55,204 nt of DNA. Source: Paenibacillus terrae (GTDB lineage Bacteria; Bacillota; Bacilli; Paenibacillales; Paenibacillaceae). Of this stretch, positions 8,268 through 16,614 are shown piece by piece (positions within the stretch are counted from its first letter, which is position 1; every line of letters begins with the position of its first letter). The stretch covers positions 1 through 55,204 of the forward strand of contig NZ_JTHP01000044.1 of NCBI RefSeq assembly GCF_000943545.1, written 5' to 3'. The translations under genes and the position numbers were made by a program. The notes beneath the pieces were generated by a model. The model made no database searches. It saw nothing but the letters and a program-made list of their open reading frames with translations, and had not been told where the DNA came from.

Positions 8268-9897
8268 GAGAGCCCTGCAAAAGACTTGCTTTTGACTAAA
8301 AGAGAACTTCAAAATTGGAAATGTAATTGTGAAAACTAAAAAAGCAGCTCGTTCCTCATCCGAGGGCGGGCTGCTTTTGCTCTACTAGCTTCACCATTCG
8401 TGTATGCGCAATAGACCTCGGTATTTGGCTATCGCCATACCGTGGAACCTCTTCATCTCTGCATTTTTGTGTTCAATAATCGGTCTGCGCTTCTTTCGTT
8501 CTTTAAACGTATCGCTAAGCTCAAACTCAATCTGTTCCTTGAAATGCTCTGCAATGATGCGAACCGAGTATGTCTTGCTCTTTTATTCTGGTTTGTAACA
8601 CCCTTCGCTTAGCGGACGAATCTTGCACTTTTCAACGTCAAAGTAAAACACAAGTGAGCGGCTATTTCCACTTTGTTTACTTCCTTGCATCGCTTTCCGT
8701 GTATTGTGCTGACCAGCAGGGCATATCACAAAATCCGCATCTTTGTTGTATTCAAAACCTTCTTGACGTTCACCTCCATGATGGACAATAGGGTTTAACG
8801 GAACGACGGGCTGAATCGTTTCTTTTTTTCATATCCGCTAGATTAGCTTGACCAGAGTATGCGGTATCTGCAATGATTTCCGTTACCATAATGCCGTTTG
8901 ATCGCGTCTGTGACAACAGAGCGAGCAATTGTTTTCCATCATCGCTGCTGCCGGGCGTGACCTCAACCGCTGTAATTAACTCTTCTTCCGTCATAGCTAA
9001 ATGCTCTTTGTATCCAAAGAAGGATTTGGTTTGGCTCTTCCAAACGAACCGGGCGTCTGGATCGATAGCTGAAAGAATACCTTTTGGGGATAGCAACTGC
9101 TCATCTTCTACGATTTGCTTAGCAAGTTGAAGCTTGTCGCTAATGGCCCCTTCATGATCAGGTAGCAGTTCCTCAACCATTTCCCCCAACATAGCCAAGT
9201 AATGTAGCATGATCTGCTCTACATCTTCTTGCTCGCTTTTTACATGAGGTATGGCTTGAAGCTTCTTTTCCAGCTTCGGATGCCGCTTGACAACCGTTCG
9301 CCGAAGACGTTTGGCTGCGTCCCGCAATACGTCCAAAGGACGCTGCTTTTGACTTCCGGTTTGGGTATGAGTTGCATCTAAAATAATGGTTTTACTTTCA
9401 ATGAGTCCCTTTTCCACACATTGACTCACCACTTGCTTCAACACGTCCTCCACTTGGCTTGCGCCAAGTCGATGATTCCGAAAACGCGATAATTGAGAGG
9501 CATCCGGCAACGGGTCTTCCGGATTAACACCAAGAAACCACTTGTATGCTAGATTCACTTGAGCTTCCTGAACAATGCGCTCATCCGAAAGATTGTAAAG
9601 GATATGCAAAAAGAGCAGACGAAAAAGCAACTCCGACTCATTTGCTGGTCTACCGTAGTATTTGCAATAGCTGTTTTCGACCAACTCATGGATGAAGCTG
9701 AAATCTACAATGCGATGAATCTTTCGCAACAAGTGATCTTCAGGAACAAGATAATATAATTCCGCATGGAATGATGCAGTTAATTGTCTACCGGCATGCA
9801 ACAACAGACTACTTTTCTCCCATTATACAACAAGCCCAGTACCGAAAGGGTACTGGGCTCCATTTTACAGATACTGTATTCGTTTTGCAGGGCTCTC
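8268..9897 (-). mobile_element. IS1182-family insertion sequence, degenerate
   Basis: A 1630-bp element with inverted ends GAGAGCCCTGCAAAA at 8268 and its complement ending at 9897. It is flanked by a 6-bp direct repeat CCTTAG (8262-8267 and 9898-9903), the target duplication. Joining the flanks restores an AAAAGTCCCC..GGGGAGCTTTT hairpin, so it landed in the loop of a terminator. The transposase has a frameshift and a stop. A second hairpin (AAAGCAGC / GCTGCTTTT, 8341-8380) lies downstream of the gene inside the element. Confidence 0.9.
8391..9804 (-). pseudogene. IS1182-family transposase, broken
   Basis: A DDE transposase. Residues 1-330 are open from the ATG at 9804 (family N-terminus with YYLVPEDHLLRKI, then ILDATHTQ carrying an acidic residue, SFFGYKEHLAM and IADTAYSG). 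The frame then shifts at a run of seven A (8823-8829 on the plus strand is seven T); removing one A restores the family sequence (ETIQPVVPLNPIV..). A second lesion, an in-frame TAA at 8583-8585, follows a CYKPE segment. The intact C-terminus ends RGLLRIHEW at 8391. Two independent lesions argue for a pseudogene over programmed frameshifting. Confidence 0.9.
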
Positions 9898-9989
9898 CCT
9901 TAGGGGAGCTTTTAAAAGATTTTGGTGAACTAAATTTAGCTATTCGAATACAATCTATGATTTCGAGAAACCACTATAGTAGTTTCCAA

Positions 9990-10172
9990 TTACATTTCAG
10001 CTTCAGACACTTCATATTCTCCTGATCCTGGCTCCCCTTCAGAGACTAATCCAGAACCCCAACATGTATCACATTTTTCTCCGTCATTATAACCATCAAT
10101 ACAACCTGGAGCCTGACAGGTTACGAGACCAGGTGTTAATTTAGCATCATGTAGAAGTGTTTCTTCATTCAT
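9990..10172 (-). CDS. Small zinc-binding protein, DnaJ-type zinc motif
   Basis: Sixty residues with C-x4-C..C-x2-C-x-G-x-G spacing (TCQAPGCIDGYNDG, then KCDTCWGSGLV), like one half of a DnaJ zinc-finger domain. The acidic tail has no further motif. The start at 10172 overlaps the preceding small gene by eight bases, suggesting translational coupling. Function unknown; probable role is protein or RNA binding. Confidence 0.7.
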   Translation of the reverse strand: MNEETLLHDAKLTPGLVTCQAPGCIDGYNDGEKCDTCWGSGLVSEGEPGSGEYEVSEAEM

Positions 10173-10317
10173 TTTCTTCTACCTCCACTCTCAATACAAA
10201 TTCTCTTTCTTCTTCAATCTCACAGATACACGAGTGATGAGATGCAGGAACATGATAACCTGCTACATCAATAGTCTCAAAAATGGAGCTTTCACCACAA
10301 TAGGTACATTTATACAC
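10165..10317 (-). CDS. Small Cys/His protein (50 aa), GTG start
   Basis: A 50-codon gene starting with GTG at 10317 after GGAGGAAGTACA. The sequence begins MYKCTYCGESSIFETID and continues with HVPASHHSCICE, giving a C-x2-C and C-x-C/His set typical of a zinc ribbon, then an acidic tail. It is the first gene behind attenuator leader copy 5 and overlaps the next gene. The strong ribosome site, overlap and cysteine pattern support it as real. Confidence 0.7.
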   Translation of the reverse strand: MYKCTYCGESSIFETIDVAGYHVPASHHSCICEIEEEREFVLRVEVEENE

Positions 10318-10384
10318 TGTACTTCCTCCCAGTTATGAAATAAAACTCTCTTTAAAAAAATTCCTTAAGCGAAAACCTTTTTTG

Positions 10385-10502
10385 AAGCGCAAAAAACGCT
10401 TCTCGCAGAGAACGAATGTAAACAAAGGCTTGTGGCCATAGTCTATTCCTTCACTTCGAGAAGCGCTTTTTTACTTTTGGTTCTTAGGCGCTTGCCAGAA
10501 CC
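10385..10502 (-). promoter_or_regulatory. Attenuator leader copy 5
   Basis: Promoter TTGAGA (10551-10556), 17 bases, TGTTATAAT (-10 at 10528-10533). Hairpin GGTTCT-GGCAAGCGCCTA-AGAACC at 10502-10479. Terminator stem AAGCGCTTCTCG..CGAGAAGCGTTTTTTGCGC. The CACAACCC box is not conserved here. Gene starts at 10317. Confidence 0.8.
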
Positions 10503-10608
10503 CGAACTTTCGTAAATTACTTATTTTATTATAACAGTTAGGAAACGTGTTCTCAATATAACATGAACAACCATATTCACTAACTTTACGGGTACAATGC
10601 AGTCGTAC

Positions 10609-11265
10609 TTATGATCGAATTACACGTTTAAAAGCAGACGATTCTCTCTCCGTATCATTTTCTGGGATAGTCACCGGTTCAAAATCACGAATTGTCCGAA
10701 CAAAATTTTCCTCATTCATCATTTCAGTCTTATTCAAATTGATCTCTGGTTGTTCGGTATAGGTTTCGTTAGTACTTGGATCTCTGGTTGATTGAGACTG
10801 AATTAGATTTTCTACAGCATCTGCTACAGAAGGTTGTCTTTGTTCGCTTCGATCATGGTTTTGACTATTAATGGAAGGAGACCGCCCCAATACTAGAACT
10901 CTACCTCCTATGCTCCTGGACTCCCTATCCGCTAATCTATAATGAGAAAACCAGAGCATAAACCTTATAGAACTCAAAGTGAAGCTAGCAAGTATTCCAA
11001 AGATAAGAAGTGGTTTCAAAAAATATAACATGGAATCTAAAAGTGATTGCATTGCTTTGAATATCTTTTGATTTGATACATTACTTTGTTCTGATTCGGC
11101 CGAAACTTTTTGAGCACTATGTTGACCATTAACGATTGGGACACTGCCATCTTTCTCTAGTTGTTGTGATATGACCCCATTGAGTACAGTTGGAATAATA
11201 AGCGTGATAAATAAATACAGTACAACCAGTTTGATCGTATGCCCAAAAAAACGTGCAAAATCCAT
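10609..11265 (-). CDS. Membrane protein, paralogue of its neighbour (218 aa)
   Basis: Two hydrophobic segments (residues about 10-32 and 83-105) with a polar stretch between them and a long hydrophilic C-terminal tail, so the protein probably spans the membrane twice with the tail in the cytoplasm. The tail shares landmarks with the next gene's product: SVADAVENLI (SIADSLEKLI in the partner), then INLNK, then RTIRDFEP and a final RVIRS. The start follows AGGAGGCAAAT. It is the last gene of the AAA ATPase operon. The pair may anchor or report for the ATPase complex at the membrane; that is inference. Confidence 0.8.
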   Translation of the reverse strand: MDFARFFGHTIKLVVLYLFITLIIPTVLNGVISQQLEKDGSVPIVNGQHSAQKVSAESEQSNVSNQKIFKAMQSLLDSMLYFLKPLLIFGILASFTLSSIRFMLWFSHYRLADRESRSIGGRVLVLGRSPSINSQNHDRSEQRQPSVADAVENLIQSQSTRDPSTNETYTEQPEINLNKTEMMNEENFVRTIRDFEPVTIPENDTERESSAFKRVIRS

Positions 11266-11328
11266 ATTTGCCTCCTGATATAACTTATAAGACCAATGTT
11301 TATTTAATAAAATTGAGACATTGATTTT

Positions 11329-11949
11329 TTAGAAGTGGATTACGCGATTAACCAACTCTGTCGTTTCCTCATCTTCCCTATTTTTCTTATGATCATTATG
11401 CCGAATGGTTCGCTTGATCACATCTTCATTGTAGGATTTAGTAGGTTTTATCAGATTTACTTCATGGGTAGGTTCAACTGGGTTTGGTCGTGAGACAGTA
11501 ATCAATTTTTCAAGAGAATCAGCAATAGATGGTGTTTCTGGTTCTTCATCCGTATCGCTTGAATAGGTGAAAGAACTTGATGAAGCGACGTTGTTCCCAT
11601 TAAACCTCACAATTGGCCAGACTGTTTTCATAAACCAGATAGAAACAGCTACAATGCTGAGTAACAAAGTTACAAGCCCAAGAACTCTAATGATTTTAAA
11701 CAATGGATCGAGAACTGATTTAGGCAATTGAGATGAATTGGCTTCCGTATTATTTTCCGACTTAATATTCTGTGCTGAAGATTCTATGGTATGATCAGTT
11801 CTTTTTACTAAAGTAGTTTGCTCGTTTGATACAACTGTATTAACTGGTTTAGTTAGTGCCTTTTCCAAAATTGGGGAAATAAAAATAATCATACTGATAA
11901 GAGCCATACCAAACACAATAATTATTAAACTTCTCATATCGTCCAACAA
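11329..11949 (-). CDS. Membrane protein, paralogue of its neighbour (206 aa)
   Basis: The same layout as the product of 10609-11265: a hydrophobic N-terminal segment (residues about 6-27), a Ser/Asn-rich spacer, a second membrane segment (about 85-108) and a hydrophilic tail with SIADSLEKLI, VNLIK, RTIRHNDH and a C-terminal RVIHF. Despite this shared pattern overall identity looks low, so the duplication is old. The start region has GGAGAGGTTCAATTTG before a TTG codon. It lies 27 bases after the radical-SAM gene. Confidence 0.8.
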   Translation of the reverse strand: MLDDMRSLIIIVFGMALISMIIFISPILEKALTKPVNTVVSNEQTTLVKRTDHTIESSAQNIKSENNTEANSSQLPKSVLDPLFKIIRVLGLVTLLLSIVAVSIWFMKTVWPIVRFNGNNVASSSSFTYSSDTDEEPETPSIADSLEKLITVSRPNPVEPTHEVNLIKPTKSYNEDVIKRTIRHNDHKKNREDEETTELVNRVIHF

Positions 11950-11975
11950 ATTGAACCTCTCCTCTATTGCTCATC

Positions 11976-12545
11976 TCACTCTTGAATGCCCATCAATTGC
12001 ATTCCACTACGTAAATCGGTGGATGGAAAACCTGTCATAGTGAGATTACCTTCCGCATTAATGGTTACCTCTATGTTGCGCTCTTCGAACTCTGCAGCTA
12101 TGTGTCGTTTGGTCAAAAGATGAATTGTTTGATTGCTTGATCCCCGAAGCCCTGTTGTAGCTATTTGTTCCTCATTAAATCGCCCATCAATCAAAGCATC
12201 GATATAATGTAGAATATGAGGACCATAATTTATTTTTGAAATTTCTTTGCGATAGAAACCAGTAAATACCACGATCGATAAATCCATTTGTTTTAATGCT
12301 TGAACAAGTTGCAACAGAGATGAAGGTTGAAGAAAAGGCTCCCCACCACTAATAGTCACACCATCAATGTCACTTGGAAGAAGAGAAAGGATTTCGTCCA
12401 AACTCATTTCTCTTCCATTATCATTAGAGTGGGTATAGGTATTAAAACATCCAGGACAATTGAGCGTACAACCTTGAAAATGAATCATAGCTCGTTTTCC
12501 AGGCCCATTTACATACGTGCTTGGGGTAAAAGAATGAATACGCAT
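11976..12545 (-). CDS. Radical-SAM 4Fe-4S protein (NrdG/activase-like)
   Basis: A 189-residue small radical-SAM protein. The cluster motif C26-x3-C30-x2-C33 (QGCTLNCPGCFN) and the SAM-binding GGEPFLQP (near 69-76) are intact. The size and the N-terminal YVNGPGKRAMIHFQGC match the single-cluster family that includes NrdG and other activating enzymes. No ribonucleotide reductase gene is nearby, so its target is more likely a partner in this operon. It starts at 12545 after GGAGGTTAAAGAGTT, just after the DUF2997 gene. Confidence 0.9.
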   Translation of the reverse strand: MRIHSFTPSTYVNGPGKRAMIHFQGCTLNCPGCFNTYTHSNDNGREMSLDEILSLLPSDIDGVTISGGEPFLQPSSLLQLVQALKQMDLSIVVFTGFYRKEISKINYGPHILHYIDALIDGRFNEEQIATTGLRGSSNQTIHLLTKRHIAAEFEERNIEVTINAEGNLTMTGFPSTDLRSGMQLMGIQE

Positions 12546-12551
12546 AACTCT

Positions 12552-12761
12552 TTAACCTCCATGTACTCTATTAATTTGTTGTTGTGAAAGCAAATTGACA
12601 GCAAGAAACTCAGGTTTTCTAATTTTGTTTAACCCCTCTGCCCCCAATACCCTTTCAAAATCTTTCGTTGCCTGATCGCAATTAGTACCCTGAAAATCAA
12701 AAGCTTCAATGGTGAATGTTCCATCTTTGTGGCAAGTAACTTCAATTCTCTGATCTGTCAT
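12552..12761 (-). CDS. DUF2997 protein
   Basis: Sixty-nine residues matching the DUF2997 pattern as I know it: an N-terminal beta hairpin with DGTFTIEAFDFQG, then a NCDQATKDFERVLG helix and a short tail. The family is known mainly from cyanobacteria and some actinobacteria, where it is encoded beside DUF1257 genes. It starts at 12761 after GGGGGCTTAAACATT and lies five bases after the DUF1257 gene. The function is unknown; a small partner or modification substrate of the radical-SAM protein is a possible role. Confidence 0.85.
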   Translation of the reverse strand: MTDQRIEVTCHKDGTFTIEAFDFQGTNCDQATKDFERVLGAEGLNKIRKPEFLAVNLLSQQQINRVHGG

Positions 12762-12766
12762 AATGT

Positions 12767-13141
12767 TTAAGCCCCCGCTCTGAGTATCAATTTAATATCG
12801 CCATTTTCAACTCGCTTCATTTCGATCTGCTTCCCTTGTGCTCTCGCCACATTAACAGTAGCTGCAGCTGTATAGGCTTGAAGTAAAGTAGAACCCTTTT
12901 CTCCAATTACTTTTGCAACATGACCAGCCCACCAGTCCGCTTGAATCGAATAAGTCTCCCCTTCTTTTATGAGCCCGACATCAAAAGGACCATCAAGTTT
13001 GATTACGTAATCAGCTTCTATCGTTCCATTGTGAATCCGAGCTTTTCCATTCTCATGTAATGTAAGGGCCAGCATCTTACACGCTTCTTTTAATGCTTCC
13101 TCATCACGAATGGATGTTACATTGGTTCCTACAAAAGACAT
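12767..13141 (-). CDS. DUF1257 (Ycf35-like) protein
   Basis: A 124-residue protein starting at the ATG at 13141 after AAGGAGGTTTTCAAT; a longer frame to 13180 overlaps that ribosome site. It matches DUF1257/Ycf35: N-terminal TSIRDEEALKEACKML, a YVIKLDGPFDVGLIKEG segment, then IQADWWAGHV and a C-terminal GDIKLILRA. The family is typical of cyanobacteria and red-algal plastids, so its presence on a low-GC Gram-positive replicon next to a Ycf46-like ATPase is notable. Function unknown. Confidence 0.85.
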   Translation of the reverse strand: MSFVGTNVTSIRDEEALKEACKMLALTLHENGKARIHNGTIEADYVIKLDGPFDVGLIKEGETYSIQADWWAGHVAKVIGEKGSTLLQAYTAAATVNVARAQGKQIEMKRVENGDIKLILRAGA

Positions 13142-13185
13142 ATTGAAAACCTCCTTGGAAATTTGGATGCTAGTCATCATAAATA

Positions 13186-14832
13186 CTAGTGTGAAATTTT
13201 TCTATAGTTTTCGGAGAGCGATTTTATTTCCACAACCTTTTTCGAGGCACTGGCGTTACGAGCACGGCCTTTTGCCCACTCTCGGATGTGTTCAATAGTT
13301 TCTTTTTTTGTAATAGATACTGGAATTGTTTGTTGCAATGCATGTATGATATCTCCTGTAAGAACTTCTCTTTTGTCTTCATTGAAAGCTGCCCAAAGAG
13401 CATCTTCTATAGCACTTTCGATTTCAGCGCCTCCATAGCCTTCACTGTGTCCTACAAGAGAATTTAAATCAAACATCTCAGGGTTTCGGCCGCGCTTGCG
13501 AATATGAATTGCAAAGATTTCTGCCCTTTCCTCATCCGTTGGCAGATCAATAAAGAAAATTTCATTGAATCGCCCTTTTCGAATCAGTGCAGGATCTAAT
13601 TTGGATATGTCATTTGCAGTACCAAACACAAATACGGGCTTTGTCTTTTCTTGCATCCAGGTTAATAAAGTCGCGCCAACGCGAGATGTCGTTCCCCCAT
13701 CCGTACTGCTCCCACTAGATATCCCGCTTAATTGTTTCTCAATCTCATCAATTTGAAGGATACAAGGAGCAAGTGCTTCCGCTGTTTTAAGTACATTACA
13801 TAGTTTTTGCTCAGTTTCTCCTAGGAGACTTGAAAAGATTGCGCCCACATCAAATCGCAGAAGAGGAATCTTCCATGCGGCTGAAGCTGCTTGTGCAGCT
13901 GCGGATTTACCAGTGCCGGGTTGTCCTGTGCAAATGATCCCTTTTGGCCTAGGTAAACCAAATTCCATGGCTTCTTTTGTAAAGGCTTTTTCATATGTAA
14001 TAAGCCAATTTTTAAGTTCTTCTAAACCACCGATATCATCAAGTGAGGTTTTTGGTGGTATATACTCCAAAAATCCTGAACTATTGATGAATTGTGTTTT
14101 TATTTTTTGTACTGAGGTTACAGCTTCATCAGAGGTGAAAGATTTGTGTCGTACCCAGGTCAATGCAAAGGCATTTTCCGCTTCACTTTGCGTCAAACCT
14201 TGAGCAGCCTGAATTAATCGGTACCGGTCTTCTTCAGATATATTCATTTCTTTTATTCCATCATCAATGACAGCCATTTTCTCTGTTCTAGATAATTTGT
14301 CAAGACTTAGTTGCATTGAACCGATTACAACCGAAGAAATTATACCATTCAGCACTTTACCAAGTTCCCTAGCTTCGGGGAGATCAAATTGAAGATGAGT
14401 GATATCCTTTGACAGTTCAAGAGGTAAATTAACTTGTGAACTTACAAAAATAAGATGTCGTTCATTTAGCTTTCCAGTAGGAATTAGATCTTTTATTAAT
14501 TGAATGATTGTATATTTTGTATTTGGGTTTTCAAGGTATGGATGAAAATTTTTGAAAACAAAGATTGCAAAATCAGGTGTTTTTTCGCCTCCAACAAACT
14601 GAAGGGCGTTCGATGGGTCAGTTGTATCCTCAATGATCTTATTGGTAAATGGATTAAAGAACCCTTTAGTACAGCTCCATTCAAAATAATTGAGAGAAGC
14701 TTTCGAATTGCCCTTCCTTTTCCCTTCTTCAGCAATCCTTCGCAAATCATTACAAACTCGGTCCTCTTCCCAATCTTGAATCCATAAAGCTGGATAGCCA
14801 GCATTCAGATACTCTTTGATATCCATTTGCAT
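13186..14832 (-). CDS. Ycf46-like AAA+ ATPase
   Basis: A 548-residue protein started at the ATG at 14832, after AAAAGGGGGGATTTGCC; the open frame up to 14904 lacks a ribosome site. The N-terminal half (about 1-250) is the region seen in Ycf46 proteins (LNAGYPALWIQDWEEDR near the start). The C-terminal AAA domain has Walker A GQPGTGKS at 303-310, Walker B LQIDEIE at 359-365 and an RKGRFNEIFFIDLP segment with arginine-finger-like residues. Classic AAA proteins of this type remodel protein complexes. It is the first gene of a tight operon with DUF1257, DUF2997, a radical-SAM protein and two membrane proteins. Confidence 0.9.
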   Translation of the reverse strand: MQMDIKEYLNAGYPALWIQDWEEDRVCNDLRRIAEEGKRKGNSKASLNYFEWSCTKGFFNPFTNKIIEDTTDPSNALQFVGGEKTPDFAIFVFKNFHPYLENPNTKYTIIQLIKDLIPTGKLNERHLIFVSSQVNLPLELSKDITHLQFDLPEARELGKVLNGIISSVVIGSMQLSLDKLSRTEKMAVIDDGIKEMNISEEDRYRLIQAAQGLTQSEAENAFALTWVRHKSFTSDEAVTSVQKIKTQFINSSGFLEYIPPKTSLDDIGGLEELKNWLITYEKAFTKEAMEFGLPRPKGIICTGQPGTGKSAAAQAASAAWKIPLLRFDVGAIFSSLLGETEQKLCNVLKTAEALAPCILQIDEIEKQLSGISSGSSTDGGTTSRVGATLLTWMQEKTKPVFVFGTANDISKLDPALIRKGRFNEIFFIDLPTDEERAEIFAIHIRKRGRNPEMFDLNSLVGHSEGYGGAEIESAIEDALWAAFNEDKREVLTGDIIHALQQTIPVSITKKETIEHIREWAKGRARNASASKKVVEIKSLSENYRKISH

Positions 14833-15056
14833 TGGCAAATCCCCCCTTTTACTTTTTTCATTTTTAAATATAAACAGTTCTAAATGAGGTTTCAACAAAT
14901 CCAAACTGTATGATGGGTAGGTATCGAATAATTAGTTTGTAATTAAAGATAGTAGTGGGGGTATATTATCTGCTTTTTCTAAAGAATAAGTGATGATTTA
15001 TGGGAATATTTCACTTGAATCTTAATATTGTAATAATTAATGAAGTAATCTTAGAC

Positions 15057-15091
15057 AAAAAAAGCACCTCTCTATGTCTAAAGAGAGGTGC
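15057..15091 (-). terminator. Terminator after the DsbA-like gene
   Basis: Minus strand GCACCTCTCTTTAGACA..AGAGAGGTGC followed by TTTTTTT. Strong. The stretch 14833-15056 beyond it should hold the promoter of the AAA operon, but I could not assign one with confidence. Confidence 0.85.
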
Positions 15092-15108
15092 AGAACATCA
15101 ATCGTTAT

Positions 15109-15789
15109 TTAGTTTAACTCTTTTAGTATGGATGCTTTTATATCCTCATACGAAGAACTCCGAAGAATTTTACCATTTACAATGAAGGTTGGAGTACCAT
15201 TGACCCCATAAAATCCACCTATTTTATAGTCTTCTTTTACTGAGTGAAGATATGTATGATTTTTCACATCGAGTTCAAATTGTTTTTGATTGATATCCTT
15301 TATATTGTCTTTGACAAACTGAGTTAAAAAGGTTGGGGTAGCCCATATTTCTGTTTCCTTCCCTTGGTTTTTATAGAGTAATTCATAGAATTCCCAGAAC
15401 TTTTCGTTGTTTTGGTGATAGATAGATTCACCAGCTGCTCCGGCTAAATAGGAATCACGATCAATAAAAGCATAATTCATAAAGAAAAATTCAACCTTAC
15501 CTGTATCTATAAATTCAAGTTTGAACTTCTGAAAATTTTCAAGCGTCCATTTTTTGCATGCAGGACATTTAAAATCACCAAACTCAATAACTTTTACTTT
15601 CGCATTAGAATCACCTAGATGAGGCTGATTTTCATACTTAAACCCATCCACTACAATCTTTTGTTTATCATCAGTGTAATTGGGCAATTCGTTTAGCACT
15701 TTAGCTTTCTGGTCTAGTTGATAAACGAATATCCCTGTGATAATAACAACAAAAACGATTGCTAGTCCAAACATTACTTTCTTCTTCAT
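15109..15789 (-). CDS. DsbA/BdbD-like thiol-disulfide oxidoreductase
   Basis: A 226-residue exported thioredoxin-fold protein. One N-terminal membrane segment (residues about 6-24) anchors it; the active site CPAC is at 75-78 (FGDFKCPACKKW), followed by the helical insert and a cis-proline segment VNGTPTFIVNG near the C-terminus. This is the layout of BdbD and other Gram-positive disulfide-forming enzymes. No BdbC-type partner is seen nearby. The start at 15789 follows GTGGAGGAGAATTAA. It is a single-gene unit between two terminators; such genes occur on conjugative and bacteriocin plasmids. Confidence 0.9.
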   Translation of the reverse strand: MKKKVMFGLAIVFVVIITGIFVYQLDQKAKVLNELPNYTDDKQKIVVDGFKYENQPHLGDSNAKVKVIEFGDFKCPACKKWTLENFQKFKLEFIDTGKVEFFFMNYAFIDRDSYLAGAAGESIYHQNNEKFWEFYELLYKNQGKETEIWATPTFLTQFVKDNIKDINQKQFELDVKNHTYLHSVKEDYKIGGFYGVNGTPTFIVNGKILRSSSYEDIKASILKELN

Positions 15790-15922
15790 TTAATTCTCCT
15801 CCACACCCAGCGTTTGTTTGCACCTTGATAAAGGCGATGGAGATAAGCGTATTATAGGGGTATAAAGTTCGAGAATGACAATTATCACACATTAATATTT
15901 ATGAACAGTGGTTTCAGATTTC

Positions 15923-15953
15923 AAAAAAATAAACCTCGGAAACATATCCGAGG
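15923..15953 (-). terminator. Terminator of the modification operon
   Basis: Minus strand CCTCGGATATGTTTCCGAGG followed by TTTATTTTTTT. It lies after the IS3-disrupted gene and before the DsbA-like gene. Confidence 0.85.
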
Positions 15954-16028
15954 CCCTTATTGCTTTTACATTACAAGAAACTTACTAGAATTTTAAGGCT
16001 TTTAAGATCTCCACATTTATAATTATAA

Positions 16029-16165
16029 TCAAGTTAAAGAACCACTCGTTCTGTAAGTGGCAAACTTTTTTTGGGCCTCCACAAGGGAGCAGCATTCTGA
16101 TAAATTACCATCCATTTCAACTATATAGTACTTCCCATTCTCATCATATGAGTAATTTAAACTAC
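16029..16165 (-). pseudogene. Possible 3' remnant of the gene broken by the IS3 element
   Basis: An open minus-strand stretch (SLNYSYDENGKYYIVEMDG..) ending at a TGA at 16029-16031, with no start of its own. It begins exactly where IS3 sequence stops. It may be the displaced C-terminus of the gene at 16615-17172, whose product now ends in a short foreign-looking tail. The join is inferred. Confidence 0.5.
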
Positions 16166-16167
16166 AT

Positions 16168-16610
16168 TCCTACCCATTTGTAATAGTCGCTTCGTGAAAC
16201 AGCAAACACTGCACACATCTTTGCAACACGACACTGGAAGCGGTGATCATATATAAAAGAAAAGATCAGTGTCGGTCTTTGGCAAAGTAGTGTATCGCCT
16301 TTTTTAGAATATCGTTCTCCTCTTCCAGATCACGAATGCGTTTGTGGAGTTCTCTTGTGGCTTGTTCCTCTGGCTTCAGGTTCCCGCTGCCAGGGAAAGC
16401 CTGTTTCCCATCTTGGTTGTGTTCGGCTACCCAACGATACAGCGTGTTCGCGGAGATGCCCAATTCTCTCGCCACTTGAGAGACAAGTTTACCTTCTTCT
16501 TGAATCATTTGAACGGTTTGAACTTTAAAAGTCTTGTCGTAGTTTTTACTCATAGGGACGCACCTCGAAAGAATTTGATTTTATTCTCGCATTCTCGATT
16601 CCAGTGTCCA
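16168..16610 (-). mobile_element. IS3-family remnant
   Basis: The right end TGGACACTGGAATCGAG begins at 16610 on the minus strand. It contains orfA and the first ~30 codons of orfB (..DHRFQCRVAKMCAVFAVSR-SDYYKWV), then stops abruptly at about 16168, so most of orfB and the other end are deleted. Confidence 0.85.
16266..16553 (-). CDS. IS3-family transposase OrfA
   Basis: Ninety-five residues. The helix-turn-helix (VSQVARELGISANTLYRW) is followed by a leucine-rich coiled coil (LHKRIRDLEEENDILKKAIHYF), the standard OrfA layout for DNA end-binding. The start at 16553 follows a CGAGGTGCGTCCCT ribosome site. The partner OrfB, which carries the integrase core, is truncated after about 30 residues, so this cannot transpose by itself. 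Confidence 0.9.
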   Translation of the reverse strand: MSKNYDKTFKVQTVQMIQEEGKLVSQVARELGISANTLYRWVAEHNQDGKQAFPGSGNLKPEEQATRELHKRIRDLEEENDILKKAIHYFAKDRH

Positions 16611-16614
16611 CTTT

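Noticed and set aside
8823..8829. Programmed frameshift in the IS1182 transposase at the A7 run
   Set aside because: IS1182 transposases are normally one frame, and a second lesion (TAA at 8583) exists, so decay is simpler.
15701..15892. A 63-codon minus-strand frame upstream of the DsbA-like gene
   Set aside because: It overlaps the strong ribosome site and signal segment of the real gene in another frame and has no ribosome site of its own.
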